DNA of 64,000 nt from positions 4,202-68,201 of the forward strand of contig JAKFFO010000043.1 in assembly GCA_036675035.1 (NCBI GenBank). Reading direction: 5' to 3'. Within the stretch, counting starts at the first letter, position 1; the number at the start of each line of letters is the position of its first letter. Positions 1 through 9,711 of this stretch are shown piece after piece. A program made the translations under genes and the position numbers. Under the pieces are notes generated by a model. The model was given only the letters and a program-made list of their open reading frames with translations. It searched no databases and was not told where the DNA came from. The stretch comes from MESE01 sp036675035. Lineage in GTDB: Bacteria; Pseudomonadota; Gammaproteobacteria; Burkholderiales; Burkholderiaceae_D.

Positions 1-37
1 ACGCCCGGACGCATTCACGTTCGGGCGTTTTGTCTTA
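1..37 (+). terminator. Intrinsic terminator at window edge
   Basis: A 7-bp GC-rich stem (ACGCCCG at 1-7 pairing with CGGGCGT at 22-28) is followed by a T-rich tail. It probably ends the gene before clpX; clpP is the usual neighbour, but that gene lies outside the window, so this is inference. Confidence 0.6.
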
Positions 38-140
38 TAGTGGCGGAAATCTGGCAGTTTGCCGATTTTATTGCGTTGTATCGTGACGTATGCGGAATTC
101 GCAGGTAAGATCAAATTAACGCTTTTATAGACCTTTCTCC

Positions 141-1409
141 ATGTCAGACAAAAAATCTTCTAGCGGCGAAAAATTGCTTTATTGCTCATTTTGCGGCAAG
201 AGTCAGCACGAGGTAAAAAAGCTCATTGCAGGCCCGTCGGTATTCATCTGCGATGAATGCATTGATCTGTGCAACGATATCATTCGCGACGAGGCTTCAA
301 GTGTCGAATCGGTTTCAGGTCCCAAATCCGACTTGCCGACGCCGCAGGAAATTTGCGATTTGCTCGGCCAGTACGTTATCGGCCAGGAAGCCGCCAAGCG
401 CATCCTGTCGGTTGCGGTTTATAACCATTACAAGCGACTCAAACATCTCGGTAAAAAGGATGAAGTCGAATTAGCTAAAAGCAATATTTTGCTGGTTGGT
501 CCGACCGGTTCGGGAAAAACACTGCTGGCGCAAACCCTTGCGCGCATGCTGAACGTGCCGTTCGTGATCGCTGATGCAACAACGCTGACCGAAGCGGGTT
601 ATGTCGGTGAAGACGTTGAAAATATCATTCAGAAGCTTTTGCAGAATTGTAATTACGAAGTCGAAAAGGCGCAAAAGGGCATCGTGTATATCGACGAAAT
701 CGACAAGATTTCGCGCAAGTCCGACAATCCTTCGATCACGCGTGATGTGTCCGGTGAAGGAGTGCAGCAGGCATTGCTGAAGCTGATTGAAGGAACCATG
801 GCATCGGTGCCTCCACAAGGCGGGCGCAAGCATCCGAATCAGGATTTCGTGCAGATCGATACCACTAATATCATGTTTATCTGTGGCGGCGCGTTTGACG
901 GATTGGCGAAGATTATTTCAGACCGGTCAGAAAAGAGCGGCATAGGATTTGCGGCGAGCGTGAAAAGCCAGAAAGAGCGAACCGCCAGCGAAGTTCTGCT
1001 CGAAACGGAGCCGGAAGACTTGATCAAGTTTGGCTTGATCCCGGAGCTGGTAGGTCGTTTGCCTGTCGTTGCAACATTGAACGAATTGACCGAAGAGGCG
1101 TTGATTGAAATTCTGATCGAGCCGAAAAATGCGTTGATCAAGCAGTATTCGAAACTGTTGCAAATGGAAGGCGCAGAGCTTGAAGTCCGCCCGGCCGCGT
1201 TGCACGCAATTGCCCGCAAGGCATTGGCGCGCAAGACCGGTGCCCGCGGATTGCGTTCGATTCTTGAACATGCGTTGCTCGAAGTGATGTTCGAACTGCC
1301 GAACCAGCAAAACGTCGCAAAAGTCGTGATCGACGAAAGCACAATTGTCAGCGGTGCAAAACCCTTGCTGATCTATCATGAGCAACAGAAGGTCTCTGGT
1401 GCCAAATAG
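141..1409 (+). CDS. clpX: ATP-dependent Clp protease ATP-binding subunit ClpX
   Basis: ClpX is the AAA+ unfoldase that recognises tagged substrates and threads them into the ClpP peptidase in the cytosol. The 422-residue protein has the expected full length. An N-terminal zinc-binding domain shows four cysteines (C15, C18, C37, C40). The Walker A motif GPTGSGKT, the pore loop GYVG and the Walker B segment with IDEIDK follow in the usual order. The ATG start gives the standard ClpX N-terminus (MSDKK). The downstream order lon-hupB-ppiD is the same as in enterobacteria, which supports the identification. The gene is complete with no unusual residues seen. Confidence 0.98.
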   Translation: MSDKKSSSGEKLLYCSFCGKSQHEVKKLIAGPSVFICDECIDLCNDIIRDEASSVESVSGPKSDLPTPQEICDLLGQYVIGQEAAKRILSVAVYNHYKRLKHLGKKDEVELAKSNILLVGPTGSGKTLLAQTLARMLNVPFVIADATTLTEAGYVGEDVENIIQKLLQNCNYEVEKAQKGIVYIDEIDKISRKSDNPSITRDVSGEGVQQALLKLIEGTMASVPPQGGRKHPNQDFVQIDTTNIMFICGGAFDGLAKIISDRSEKSGIGFAASVKSQKERTASEVLLETEPEDLIKFGLIPELVGRLPVVATLNELTEEALIEILIEPKNALIKQYSKLLQMEGAELEVRPAALHAIARKALARKTGARGLRSILEHALLEVMFELPNQQNVAKVVIDESTIVSGAKPLLIYHEQQKVSGAK

Positions 1410-1537
1410 TAAAAAGCTTGAATAAACAACAGGAGAGAAAAGCGCGAAAACAGCAAAAAAGCAGAGTTTTCACGCCGTTTTTTGAACAAAAGCAGTACAA
1501 TTTGATCCATCAACATTCACACAGGCTTCCATCGTAG

Positions 1538-1575
1538 AGCCACCCGAGGGTAACTTCGTGTGTGGCTTTTTTTAT
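1538..1575 (+). terminator. Terminator between clpX and lon
   Basis: AGCCAC (1538-1543) pairs with GTGGCT (1562-1567), followed by a run of T residues. The loop is long (18 nt) but can form a small inner stem. It would separate clpX from lon transcription, leaving a lon promoter to lie between this site and 1675; no convincing sigma-70 or sigma-32 promoter was recognised there. Confidence 0.65.
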
Positions 1576-1674
1576 TGAAACTCAGTGGAGCCTTCGTGAT
1601 TTTTGTTGATGCGCGGGCTTGTCTTTCGCTCACTCGTGCCAACATCATTAACAGGTTTTTTGATAAGGCTCGCC

Positions 1675-4089
1675 ATGACGTCTATTCCTACTCTTACTGA
1701 ACAAACCCAACTTCCCTTATTGCCGTTGCGCGATGTTGTGGTCTTTCCGCATATGGTGATACCGCTGTTTGTCGGCAGGCCGAAATCCATCAAAGCGCTT
1801 GAAGCGGCGATGGAGCAAGGCAAGAGCATCATGCTCGCAGCGCAAAAAGCTGCCGCAAAGGACGAACCGTCTGCTGACGACATTTATGAAATCGGATGTG
1901 TTGCCAATATTCTGCAAATGCTCAAGCTGCCCGACGGCACCGTCAAGGTATTGGTCGAAGGTGCTCAGCGTGCCCGGATTCATAAGATCAGTGAGACTGA
2001 AACTCATTTCGTTGCGGACCTGACGCCGATCGAATCCGAGGCAGGCGACGAATCTGAAGTCGAAGCAATGCGGCGCGCGATTGTTCAGCAGTTCGATCAA
2101 TATGTAAAACTGAACAAGAAAATCCCGCCCGAAATTCTGACTTCATTGGCTGGCATCGACGATGCCGGCCGCCTGGCTGACACGATCGCCGCACACTTGC
2201 CGCTGAAGCTGGAACAAAAGCAGGTCATTCTTGAAATCTTCAATGTCGCCAAGCGCCATGAGCATCTGCTCGGGCAACTCGAAGGCGAGCTCGACATTCT
2301 TCAAGTTGAGAAGCGCATCCGGGGTCGCGTCAAGCGCCAGATGGAAAAATCGCAGCGTGAGTACTATCTGAACGAGCAGGTCAAGGCGATTCAGAAGGAA
2401 TTGGGCGAAGGCGAAGAAGGCGCCGACCTCGAAGAACTAGAGAAAAAAATCCTGAGCGCTAAAATGCCAAAGGAAGCTCGGGAGAAAGCGCAAAGCGAGT
2501 TGAAAAAACTCAAGTTGATGTCGCCGATGTCTGCCGAGGCCACCGTGGTCCGCAACTACATCGATACGCTGGTCGGACTGCCCTGGAAGAAAAAATCCAA
2601 GGTCAACAACGATCTGGCCAATGCCGAGAAAGTGCTTGAGGACGATCACTACGGTCTCGAAAAGGTAAAGGAACGGATCCTGGAATATCTCGCCGTGCAA
2701 CAGCGCGTCGACAAGCTAAAGGCACCTATTCTGTGTTTTGTCGGCCCTCCTGGCGTCGGCAAGACTTCGCTCGGCCAGTCGATTGCACGTGCGACAAATC
2801 GCAAGTTCGTTCGCATGGCACTGGGTGGTGTGCGCGATGAAGCGGAGATCCGCGGCCATCGCCGTACCTACATCGGATCGATGCCGGGCAAGATACTTCA
2901 AAGCCTGGCAAAAACGGGTGTACGCAATCCGCTGTTCCTGCTCGACGAGATCGACAAGCTGGGTATGGATTTTCGCGGCGATCCTTCATCGGCATTGCTG
3001 GAAGTACTCGACCCGGAACAGAATCACACGTTTTCCGATCACTATATCGAAGTCGATTTCGATCTTTCGGACGTGATGTTCGTCGCGACATCGAACTCGT
3101 ACAACATTCCGCCGGCATTGCTGGATCGGATGGAAGTGATTCGCTTGTCCGGCTATACCGAGGACGAGAAAACCAATATCGCACAACGCTACCTGCTGCC
3201 GAAGCAGATCAAGAACAATGGGCTGAAGGAAGAGGAAATCAGCGTGGCGGAATCCGCGATTCGCGACATCATCCGGTATTACACGCGTGAAGCCGGGGTA
3301 CGCTCGCTCGAACGTGAAGTTTCGAAGATATGCCGCAAAGTCGTGAAGATGCTTCTGTTGAAGAAGCAGGACAAGAAGATTAACGTCACCTCCAAGAACA
3401 TCGACAAGTTTCTTGGCGTGCGCCGATTCGATTTCGGGATGGCCGAGAAGGATAACCAGATCGGACAGGTCGTCGGTCTTGCCTGGACCGAGGTCGGCGG
3501 GGATCTGCTTACCATTGAAGCCATCACGATGCCCGGCAAGGGTGGCATTATTCGCACCGGAACCTTGGGCGATGTGATGAAAGAGTCGATCGAAGCGGCA
3601 CGCACCGTGGTTCGCAGCCGGGCAAAAAAACTGGGAATCAAGAGCGACACTTTCGAGAAAAGCGACATTCACATTCACGTGCCTGAAGGCGCTACACCGA
3701 AGGATGGACCGTCGGCGGGCATCGCGATGACGACTGCGCTGGTATCGGTATTTACCGGGATTCCGGTCAGGGCTGATGTCGCAATGACAGGCGAGATTAC
3801 CTTGCGCGGCGAAGTATTGCCGATCGGCGGATTGAAAGAAAAACTGCTGGCCGCGCATCGAGGTGGAATCAAGACTGCCTTGATTCCGGAGCAGAATGTG
3901 AAGGACCTGGCGGATATTCCGGACAATGTCAAAAACAAGCTCGAAATCATTCCGGTAAGGTGGATTGATAAAGTGCTTGAAGTGGCGCTGGAGCGGCATC
4001 CCGTTCCGTTGGTGGAGGACGAAGCTGCAGCCGGTGCCGGAGCTGCCAAGCAAAGTGAAGAATCAGGAACTACCGTCGTCAAACATTGA
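1675..4089 (+). CDS. lon: ATP-dependent protease La (Lon)
   Basis: Lon is the homo-hexameric cytosolic AAA+ serine protease that degrades misfolded and short-lived regulatory proteins. The 804-residue product has the N-terminal substrate-binding domain (beginning LPLLPLRDVVVFPHM), a Walker A motif GPPGVGKT, and a C-terminal protease domain with the Ser-Lys dyad: S680 within DGPSAG and K723 within GGLKEKL, 43 residues apart as in E. coli Lon. The reading frame is open 24 codons further upstream (to 1603), but the ATG at 1675 gives the conserved N-terminus and is preferred. It lies in the conserved clpX-lon-hupB-ppiD order, with its own strong terminator. Confidence 0.97.
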   Translation: MTSIPTLTEQTQLPLLPLRDVVVFPHMVIPLFVGRPKSIKALEAAMEQGKSIMLAAQKAAAKDEPSADDIYEIGCVANILQMLKLPDGTVKVLVEGAQRARIHKISETETHFVADLTPIESEAGDESEVEAMRRAIVQQFDQYVKLNKKIPPEILTSLAGIDDAGRLADTIAAHLPLKLEQKQVILEIFNVAKRHEHLLGQLEGELDILQVEKRIRGRVKRQMEKSQREYYLNEQVKAIQKELGEGEEGADLEELEKKILSAKMPKEAREKAQSELKKLKLMSPMSAEATVVRNYIDTLVGLPWKKKSKVNNDLANAEKVLEDDHYGLEKVKERILEYLAVQQRVDKLKAPILCFVGPPGVGKTSLGQSIARATNRKFVRMALGGVRDEAEIRGHRRTYIGSMPGKILQSLAKTGVRNPLFLLDEIDKLGMDFRGDPSSALLEVLDPEQNHTFSDHYIEVDFDLSDVMFVATSNSYNIPPALLDRMEVIRLSGYTEDEKTNIAQRYLLPKQIKNNGLKEEEISVAESAIRDIIRYYTREAGVRSLEREVSKICRKVVKMLLLKKQDKKINVTSKNIDKFLGVRRFDFGMAEKDNQIGQVVGLAWTEVGGDLLTIEAITMPGKGGIIRTGTLGDVMKESIEAARTVVRSRAKKLGIKSDTFEKSDIHIHVPEGATPKDGPSAGIAMTTALVSVFTGIPVRADVAMTGEITLRGEVLPIGGLKEKLLAAHRGGIKTALIPEQNVKDLADIPDNVKNKLEIIPVRWIDKVLEVALERHPVPLVEDEAAAGAGAAKQSEESGTTVVKH

Positions 4090-4111
4090 ACGTTTGAAGG
4101 CATGTTCTTTA

Positions 4112-4138
4112 AAGCGCTCCTCGGAGCGCTTTTTTTTT
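4112..4138 (+). terminator. Intrinsic terminator after lon
   Basis: A perfect 9-bp stem (AAGCGCTCC / GGAGCGCTT) with a 2-nt loop is followed by nine T residues. It begins 22 nt after the lon stop codon. Confidence 0.9.
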
Positions 4139-4255
4139 GCAGCTGCAAACGCAGTGCACAAATTCGATTACATCATCGAATCTGCGGCGCAGGCTCGCGG
4201 CGGGTACTCGAATTCCGGTGATGGTTCCACGGGCTTTAGCTCGCGCCCAAACCGC

Positions 4256-4284
4256 TTGACACATGGCTTTGCCGCTTGTTTAAT
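4256..4284 (+). promoter_or_regulatory. Sigma-70-type promoter for hupB
   Basis: A consensus -35 TTGACA (4256-4261) is separated by 17 bp from a near-consensus -10 TTTAAT (4279-4284). It lies about 95 bp upstream of the hupB start, after the lon terminator, so hupB is probably transcribed independently and strongly. Confidence 0.7.
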
Positions 4285-4379
4285 ACGGACTGCAGTTTTT
4301 TCTGCATGACGCAACGAGTGTGAAACTAATAATTATGGATGTCATCGTTGCGGAATTTAACCATTGTGAGGGGGCGTCA

Positions 4380-4652
4380 GTGAATAAATCCGAATTGATC
4401 GAGCACATTGCCAAGTCCGCAGATATTTCAAAAGCAGCTGCCACGCGAACGCTTGATGCAGTGATTGGCGCGGTCAAAACCACGCTGAAAAAAAATGGGA
4501 CCGTAACGCTCGTGGGTTTCGGCACGTTTTCAGTAGGAAAGCGTGCAGCACGCACCGGACGTAATCCGCGTACCGGCGATGCGATCAAGATCAAGGCAGC
4601 AAAAGTGCCGAAATTTAAGCCTGGCAAAGCTTTGAAAGATGCTGTAAACTAG
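4380..4652 (+). CDS. hupB: DNA-binding protein HU (beta type)
   Basis: HU is a small nucleoid protein that binds and bends DNA as a dimer. The 90-residue product has the standard HU length and the typical start [11 protein letters not shown], the conserved GFGTF segment and the DNA-binding arm with RNPRTG. The start is a GTG at 4380, preceded by a good Shine-Dalgarno sequence (GAGGGGG) at about 6 nt; a longer reading frame starting at 4320 would add 20 non-conserved residues. It sits between lon and ppiD, as hupB does in enterobacteria. A strong promoter precedes it. Confidence 0.96.
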   Translation: MNKSELIEHIAKSADISKAAATRTLDAVIGAVKTTLKKNGTVTLVGFGTFSVGKRAARTGRNPRTGDAIKIKAAKVPKFKPGKALKDAVN

Positions 4653-4707
4653 CGTTCTTTCGGCGTGGTGACAAGCGCCAGAATGTTTGGCTGACTAGGC
4701 AGGAATC

Positions 4708-4783
4708 GGGTGCTTAGCTCAGTTGGTAGAGCGGCGCCCTTACAAGGCGTAGGTCGGGAGTTCGAGCCTCTCAGCACCCACCA
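4708..4783 (+). tRNA. tRNA-Val (anticodon TAC)
   Basis: A complete 76-nt cloverleaf including an encoded CCA end. The acceptor stem pairs GGGTGCT with AGCACCC. The anticodon TAC is at 4741-4743, and the T-arm shows GTTCGAG. It reads valine GUA codons, with wobble. It is followed 34 nt later by tRNA-Asp, so the pair is probably co-transcribed. Confidence 0.97.
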
Positions 4784-4817
4784 TCAGTCGGACACAGCAA
4801 TACAAGTAAGCAAGTCG

Positions 4818-4894
4818 GGAGTGGTAGTTCAGTCGGTTAGAATACCGGCCTGTCACGCCGGGGGTCGCGGGTTCGAGTCCCGTCCACTCCGCCA
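4818..4894 (+). tRNA. tRNA-Asp (anticodon GTC)
   Basis: A complete 77-nt cloverleaf with encoded CCA. The acceptor stem GGAGTGG pairs with CCACTCC, the discriminator is G, the anticodon GTC is at 4852-4854 and the T-arm is GGGTTCGAGTCCC. It is adjacent to tRNA-Val and ends just before an intrinsic terminator. Confidence 0.97.
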
Positions 4895-4900
4895 GAAATC

Positions 4901-4935
4901 AAAAAAAGGCGAACTTATTGTTCGCCTTTTTTCTT
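4901..4935 (+). terminator. Intrinsic terminator after the tRNA pair
   Basis: AGGCGAAC pairs with GTTCGCCT across a 5-nt loop. The stem is flanked by an A-run on the left and a T-run on the right, so it could work in both directions, but its placement fits the end of the tRNA-Val/tRNA-Asp transcript. Confidence 0.9.
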
Positions 4936-4977
4936 ATCCGGTAACGGTTTTCGTGTCATGTTTGTGATTGGTTGATT

Positions 4978-6915
4978 ATGCTTGAGTATATTCGTACGCA
5001 TCAGAAGCTGATGATGCTTCTATTGATTGTCCTGATTGTTCCATCGTTTCTGTTCTTCGGGCTTGAGGGTTATACCAGCATGGGCGGTGGCGTCAATGCC
5101 GTGGCCAAGGTTGCCGGGCAAACGATTACGCAACAGGAACTGGATGCGGCGCATCGCGACCAGATGCAGCGCCTTCGGCAGATGTTCGGTCCGCAATTCG
5201 ATCCCAGGATGTTCGACACACCCGAGGCCAAGCAAGAGATTCTCGAAGGCCTGATCACGCAGAAAGTACTGCTTGCTGAAGTGCAGCGCAATAATCTTAC
5301 CGTCACGGATCAGGCGCTGCAGAACGCCATCCTGGCCATGCCGGAATTGAAGACGCCGGACGGAAAATTCGATCATGAACGGTACAAGTCGCTGCTTGCC
5401 TTGCAGGGCATGACGCCGGCAATGTTCGAGGCGCGCTTGCGCACCGACCTCGCGCTGCAACAGTTGAGTGCCGCGATTCAGAATACGGCGATCGCGCCGA
5501 AATCAGTAGCCGGCAGGATATCGAACATTACCGAGCAGGAGCGCGAAGTACAGGAAATGCTGTTCAAGGCATCGGACTATGCATCTAAAGTGAACGTCAC
5601 GGATCAGATGCTCAAGGACTATTACGAAAAAAATGCCAGCCAGTTCGAGATTCCGGAACAGGTGAAGGCGGAATATATAGTGCTGGATGCGGAAGCGGCG
5701 AAAGCACAGATATCGGTTAGCGATGCCGACGTTAAATCGTATTACGAACAAAACGCAAAGCGCTATTCGACTGACGAACAACGGCGTGCGAGCCATATTC
5801 TGATTTCCGTAAGCGATGGCGCTTCGGCTGCCGAGAAGGAAGCGGCAAAAGCGAAAGCGGAAAGTCTGCTGGCGCAGCTGCGCAAGAATCCTGATGATTT
5901 CGCCAAGCTGGCGAAGGAGCATTCGCAGGACCCGGGTTCGGCGGAGCGCGGCGGTGATCTCGGTTTCTTCGGCAAAGGAATGATGGTCAAGCCGTTCGAA
6001 GAGGCTGCTTACAAATTGAAGCAAGGCGAAATCAGCGATGTGGTGCAATCCGACTTCGGATATCACATCATTCAGCTGACAGATATCAAGCCAGGTTCGG
6101 TCAAGAGCCTGGAAGATGTAAGAGCTGACATTGCCGGAGAAATCAAAAATCAGCTGGCCACGAAGAAGTTTGCTGAAATGGCTGAAACACTGAGCAATAC
6201 CGTGTATGAACAGGCCGACAGTTTGAAACCGGCAGCCGAAAAGCTGAACTTGAAAATTGAAACGATTTCGAATTTGTCCCGGACACCGAATCCGGCTGCG
6301 GACGCAAAATCGCCAACCAATAATCCGAAATTTCTGGCAGCGATATTTTCCGATGAGGCGATCAAGCGCAAGCACAACACCGAAGTAGTCGAGGTTGCAC
6401 CCGGTACTCTGATCGCTGGCCGTGTGGTCGAATACAAGCCAGCTACCCGGCGTCCTTTCGAAGAAGTGAAGGACGTCGTACGGGAGCGCGTTGTCCAGAC
6501 CGAGGCGCTCAAGCTTGCAAAACAGGCCGGCGAAGCGAAGCTGGCCGAGCTGAAGCAAAAGGGCGATTCGACAGGTTTTTCCGCGCCGAAGATGGTGTCA
6601 AGGAAGAATCCACAGGATCTGCGCGGAGAAGCATTTACCGCGGTAATGAAAGCCGATACATCCAATTTGCCTGCGCATATCGGCGTCGAGCTTCCTGGAC
6701 TGGGATACGGGGTGTATCGCATCAATAAGGTTGCGCAGCCGGCGGCCAGCGATGACGCGCAACGTCAAGCCCAGCAGCAGCAAATCGCGAATGCGATTGC
6801 ACAGATGGAAATGAATGCCTATATCGATGTTTTGAAAAAGAAAGCGGAAGTCGAAATTACAAACCCGATAACGACGGACTCCAAAGCAGCGGAAGAGGCA
6901 GATGTGGGCAATTGA
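4978..6915 (+). CDS. ppiD: Peptidyl-prolyl isomerase/chaperone PpiD
   Basis: PpiD is an inner-membrane-anchored periplasmic chaperone of the parvulin family that helps newly exported proteins fold. The 645-residue product starts with a short cytoplasmic segment and one hydrophobic membrane helix (about residues 11-32, rich in L, I, V and F). A SurA-like N-terminal region follows, then a parvulin domain at about 268-365 ([20 protein letters not shown]) and a long C-terminal region. E. coli PpiD is of similar size (623). An in-frame TTG two codons upstream is less likely than the ATG at 4978. The position after hupB matches the enterobacterial order. Confidence 0.93.
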   Translation: MLEYIRTHQKLMMLLLIVLIVPSFLFFGLEGYTSMGGGVNAVAKVAGQTITQQELDAAHRDQMQRLRQMFGPQFDPRMFDTPEAKQEILEGLITQKVLLAEVQRNNLTVTDQALQNAILAMPELKTPDGKFDHERYKSLLALQGMTPAMFEARLRTDLALQQLSAAIQNTAIAPKSVAGRISNITEQEREVQEMLFKASDYASKVNVTDQMLKDYYEKNASQFEIPEQVKAEYIVLDAEAAKAQISVSDADVKSYYEQNAKRYSTDEQRRASHILISVSDGASAAEKEAAKAKAESLLAQLRKNPDDFAKLAKEHSQDPGSAERGGDLGFFGKGMMVKPFEEAAYKLKQGEISDVVQSDFGYHIIQLTDIKPGSVKSLEDVRADIAGEIKNQLATKKFAEMAETLSNTVYEQADSLKPAAEKLNLKIETISNLSRTPNPAADAKSPTNNPKFLAAIFSDEAIKRKHNTEVVEVAPGTLIAGRVVEYKPATRRPFEEVKDVVRERVVQTEALKLAKQAGEAKLAELKQKGDSTGFSAPKMVSRKNPQDLRGEAFTAVMKADTSNLPAHIGVELPGLGYGVYRINKVAQPAASDDAQRQAQQQQIANAIAQMEMNAYIDVLKKKAEVEITNPITTDSKAAEEADVGN

Positions 6916-6967
6916 TTAAGAGAAGGCCGGTTCGCGATTGCGGCCCGGTTCAACTCCCGGCTTCAGA

Positions 6968-6997
6968 AAAAAATCCGCTCATCGAGCGGATTTTTGT
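6968..6997 (+). terminator. Intrinsic terminator after ppiD
   Basis: A 10-bp stem (AAATCCGCTC / GAGCGGATTT) with a 3-nt loop, an A-run before and a T-run after, located about 50 nt past the ppiD stop. Confidence 0.88.
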
Positions 6998-7020
6998 ATT
7001 AATGCGGTGAATCCGTTCAC

Positions 7021-7295
7021 ACTGAACCGGATACGGGTTCCCGGGAATTAGAGTCTATCCCGGTCGGCACAGTCAGTTGGAGTAGAGGCGGTTTGCGTTT
7101 GGAGCAAGGGTGAAGCAGGGAGGTGTTGCCGGGCATGCCCCGCATCTGCGCAACGGCACCGGCTTGCAAGCCGTTGTGCGCCCTGCAAGGGTGGCGCCGC
7201 GCCATTCCCCAAGGGGACGGTTCAGTGCGTAGCGAGCTATGGCAGGAAGCCCGACGCAGGGCCGGAAGCAAAGCGATCCACCGCAGCGATCGAGC
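7021..7295. other. Gene-free, highly structured convergent interval
   Basis: This 275-bp interval lies between the ppiD terminator and the 3' end of the minus-strand mnmH. It holds several nested inverted repeats: CAACGGC (7151-7157) with GCCGTTG (7170-7176) enclosing the palindrome GGCTTGCAAGCC, then GCGCC/GGCGC (7178-7197), then CCCC-AA-GGGG (7207-7216). Reading frames of 84-104 codons exist on both strands, but none resembles a known family, has a ribosome site or ends cleanly. It may be a dispersed intergenic repeat or a structured RNA; sequence alone does not decide. Confidence 0.4.
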
Positions 7296-8366
7296 CTACT
7301 GGGATGGGTTCTTATTGAGCAGATACTGCGCCGCCTGGCCGAAAGCTTCGTCGGAAATCCCGGTTAATTCCAGTCTCTCCGCCTGTGAAACCATGGAAAA
7401 ATTCCGATTGATCGAGCGCAGATATGCCGGATCGTAATGATCGGCGAGAAGTTCTTCGACCAGCGCTTCCATACGCCCACCCCGCGCCATAGCCTGCCAT
7501 TGCGCAATCTTCTCGCGTCCATGCAACGTGACCAGGCAATCGAGCTGGGCGTTCAATACCGTAGGGTCGCCGGTAAAATGCGCGTAGTCTTCCATCAGCA
7601 GCTGCACGCGATCAGCTCTCGGCAGCAGAAGTGAAGTGCACGGCGATGCACGCATTTTTTCCATCAATGCATCCGGCACGCGCAAGTTTCCGATTTTTTT
7701 ACTTTCGGATTCCACGAACACGACGCGTCGAGAGTCGAACTGCCGTAGCGTTTGCCAGACGCTGCTATCAAAGCTCTTTTGCGAAGGTTGCGCCTCACTG
7801 GGCAGATTTCCGAGCACCGATCCGCGGTGCGATGCCAATTGCTCGAGATCGAGAACCTGCGCCCCCTCGGCAGCGAGTGTTTGCAGCAGCCGGCTCTTGC
7901 CGCTGCCGGTGGTGCCGCAGACGACATTGAACGTGAAATGGGAAGGCAGTTCGGTCAACGCATGATTGACATGCCGTCGATACTCCTTGTACCCGCCATC
8001 CAGCTGAACCGCGGGCCAGCCGATTTTCGCGAGTATCAGGGTCAGCGACCCGCTACGGTTCCCGCCTCGCCAGCAATAGATCAGCGGTTTCCAGTCGCGC
8101 GGCTTGTCGGCGAACATGGTATCGATGTGCCGCGCAATATTGCGCGATACCAGTGCCGCCCCAACTTTCTTGGCTTCGAATGAACCGGTTTGTTTGTACA
8201 GCGTGCCGACGCGCGCGCGCTCATCGTCGCTCAGCACCGGGCAATTGATTGCTCCGGGTATATGGTCCTCCGCGAACTCGGATTCGCTGCGGACATCGAT
8301 GACTGCATCGAACCGGTCGAGTTGAGGAAGAATTTCCGTAAAAGGAAGCAAGGCGGGGTATTTCAT
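7296..8366 (-). CDS. mnmH: tRNA 2-selenouridine/geranyl-2-thiouridine synthase MnmH (SelU)
   Basis: MnmH replaces the sulfur of 2-thiouridine at the tRNA wobble position with selenium, through a geranylated intermediate. The 356-residue protein is of normal length. It has an N-terminal rhodanese domain with the catalytic cysteine C98 in YCWRGGNRSG and a C-terminal P-loop domain with GTTGSGKS at 151-158. Its start lies 15 nt from the tesA stop, with both genes on the minus strand, so the two may share a transcript. No selD or selA was seen in the window, so the selenium supply route is not visible here. Confidence 0.93.
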   Translation of the reverse strand: MKYPALLPFTEILPQLDRFDAVIDVRSESEFAEDHIPGAINCPVLSDDERARVGTLYKQTGSFEAKKVGAALVSRNIARHIDTMFADKPRDWKPLIYCWRGGNRSGSLTLILAKIGWPAVQLDGGYKEYRRHVNHALTELPSHFTFNVVCGTTGSGKSRLLQTLAAEGAQVLDLEQLASHRGSVLGNLPSEAQPSQKSFDSSVWQTLRQFDSRRVVFVESESKKIGNLRVPDALMEKMRASPCTSLLLPRADRVQLLMEDYAHFTGDPTVLNAQLDCLVTLHGREKIAQWQAMARGGRMEALVEELLADHYDPAYLRSINRNFSMVSQAERLELTGISDEAFGQAAQYLLNKNPSQ

Positions 8367-8381
8367 GAACCGGTCATCGCC

Positions 8382-8996
8382 TTACTTTAATAGCGGCTTC
8401 AAATGAGGCCATACGTTGTCGAGCAATCGAGGCTGCGCTTCAGCGGTGGGATGAATGCGATCGGACTGAAACAGCTGAGGTTGATCAGCCATGCCATCGA
8501 GCAGAAACGGTACCAGAGATACTTTCAATTCCTTGGCAAGCTTGGGAAAGATACCGGCAAATCGCTGAGTGTAATCGCGGCCGTAGTTAGGAGGGATCTG
8601 CATGCCGACCAAAAGCACCTTGGCTTGCGCCTTTTTCGATTCGTTGATCATCGCACGCAAATTTGCCTCCGTTGCTGCCAGCGATAAGCCGCGAAGCGCA
8701 TCGTTTGCGCCCAGTTCAATCACAACGATATCGGGGCGATGTTTTTGCAAAAGGGGTTGAAGTCGCGCTCTGCCTCCACTGGTGGTTTCTCCGCTGATGC
8801 TGGCATTGACAATTGAGGCATCGATTTTTTCCGTTGCGAGTTTTTTTTCCAGTAACGGCACCCAGCCGGCGCCGCGGGTCAGACCGTATTCCGCCGACAG
8901 GCTGTCCCCAAGCACGAGTATGGTTTTTGATGCAGAATAAGCCGTCGAGGCGGCCAGCGCGAACACGATCAAGGCCAGCGCTCGCAGACTTCGCAT
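8382..8996 (-). CDS. tesA: Periplasmic SGNH esterase/lysophospholipase TesA
   Basis: A secreted GDSL/SGNH-family hydrolase, homologous to the E. coli thioesterase I/lysophospholipase L1, which cleaves acyl esters and thioesters. The 204-residue product begins with a signal peptide (about residues 1-22, ending TAYSA). SGNH block I is GDSLS with nucleophile S32, block III is GAND, and block V is DRIHP carrying the Asp and His. The reading frame is open upstream to 9113, but that overlaps ybbA; the ATG at 8996 follows an AAGAGG ribosome site and starts at the signal peptide. Divergent pairing with ybbA is the same as in E. coli. Confidence 0.9.
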   Translation of the reverse strand: MRSLRALALIVFALAASTAYSASKTILVLGDSLSAEYGLTRGAGWVPLLEKKLATEKIDASIVNASISGETTSGGRARLQPLLQKHRPDIVVIELGANDALRGLSLAATEANLRAMINESKKAQAKVLLVGMQIPPNYGRDYTQRFAGIFPKLAKELKVSLVPFLLDGMADQPQLFQSDRIHPTAEAQPRLLDNVWPHLKPLLK

Positions 8997-9027
8997 CATT
9001 CCTCTTACAACGACAAGATCATTTTGC

Positions 9028-9711
9028 ATGCAACAACCTTCCGGACATAATCCCGCAATTGACGTCACCCATCTTACGAAACGCGTAGTGGATGCCACCG
9101 GTGAACTGACCATTCTTCAGGACATCAATTTTACCGTGCAAGCAGGGGGAACGCTTGCAATTGTCGGGGCGTCCGGGTCTGGAAAATCGACGCTGCTTGG
9201 ATTGCTCGCAGGCCTCGATACGCCGACGCAAGGTTCGGTCAAGTTGAATGGCACCGACATATTCGCGCTGGATGAAGATGGCCGCGCAGGATTGCGTAAA
9301 ACGCAACTCGGATTCGTATTCCAGTCGTTTCAGTTGCTCGGGCATTTGAACGCACTGGAAAATGTGATGCTGCCACTTGAACTGCGCAATGATGCGACGG
9401 CCAAAGAGAAGGCGAAATCGATGCTTTCGCGTGTCGGCCTATCGACCCGCTTGAAGCATTATCCAAAATACTTGTCGGGAGGGGAGCAGCAAAGGGTTGC
9501 ATTGGCGCGCGCGTTCGTCTGCGAGCCGCCGCTATTGTTTGCGGACGAGCCGACCGGAAGCCTGGATGCGGCGACCGGCGAGTCGGTAATCAGGCTGATG
9601 TTCGAGTTGAATCGGGAATATCGATCGACGCTGGTGCTGGTAACGCATGATCCGGCGATCGCGGCGCTGTGCGAAACGACGATCACGATTGCCGCGGGAC
9701 GACTTGTTTAA
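9028..9711 (+). CDS. ybbA: ABC transporter ATP-binding protein, YbbA/LolD type
   Basis: A 227-residue ATPase of the MacB/LolD/YbbA group, whose members power lipid or lipoprotein-handling membrane complexes without transporting across the bilayer. Walker A is GASGSGKST, the signature is LSGGEQQRVALARA, and Walker B is LLFADEPTGSLD; the TGSLD ending is typical of the group. It is divergent from tesA with only 31 bp between starts, as in E. coli, where the large permease YbbP follows. Here no permease follows: gluconokinase comes next after 114 bp. The partner must be elsewhere or lost. Confidence 0.88.
   Translation: MQQPSGHNPAIDVTHLTKRVVDATGELTILQDINFTVQAGGTLAIVGASGSGKSTLLGLLAGLDTPTQGSVKLNGTDIFALDEDGRAGLRKTQLGFVFQSFQLLGHLNALENVMLPLELRNDATAKEKAKSMLSRVGLSTRLKHYPKYLSGGEQQRVALARAFVCEPPLLFADEPTGSLDAATGESVIRLMFELNREYRSTLVLVTHDPAIAALCETTITIAAGRLV

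Noticed and set aside
1603..1674. 24-codon N-terminal extension of Lon
   Set aside because: Not conserved in the family; the ATG at 1675 gives the usual N-terminus.
2986..4053. Minus-strand frame of 355 codons
   Set aside because: Antisense to lon, no ribosome site and no family resemblance.
4710..4967. 85-codon frame over the tRNA genes
   Set aside because: It consists of the two tRNA sequences read as protein.
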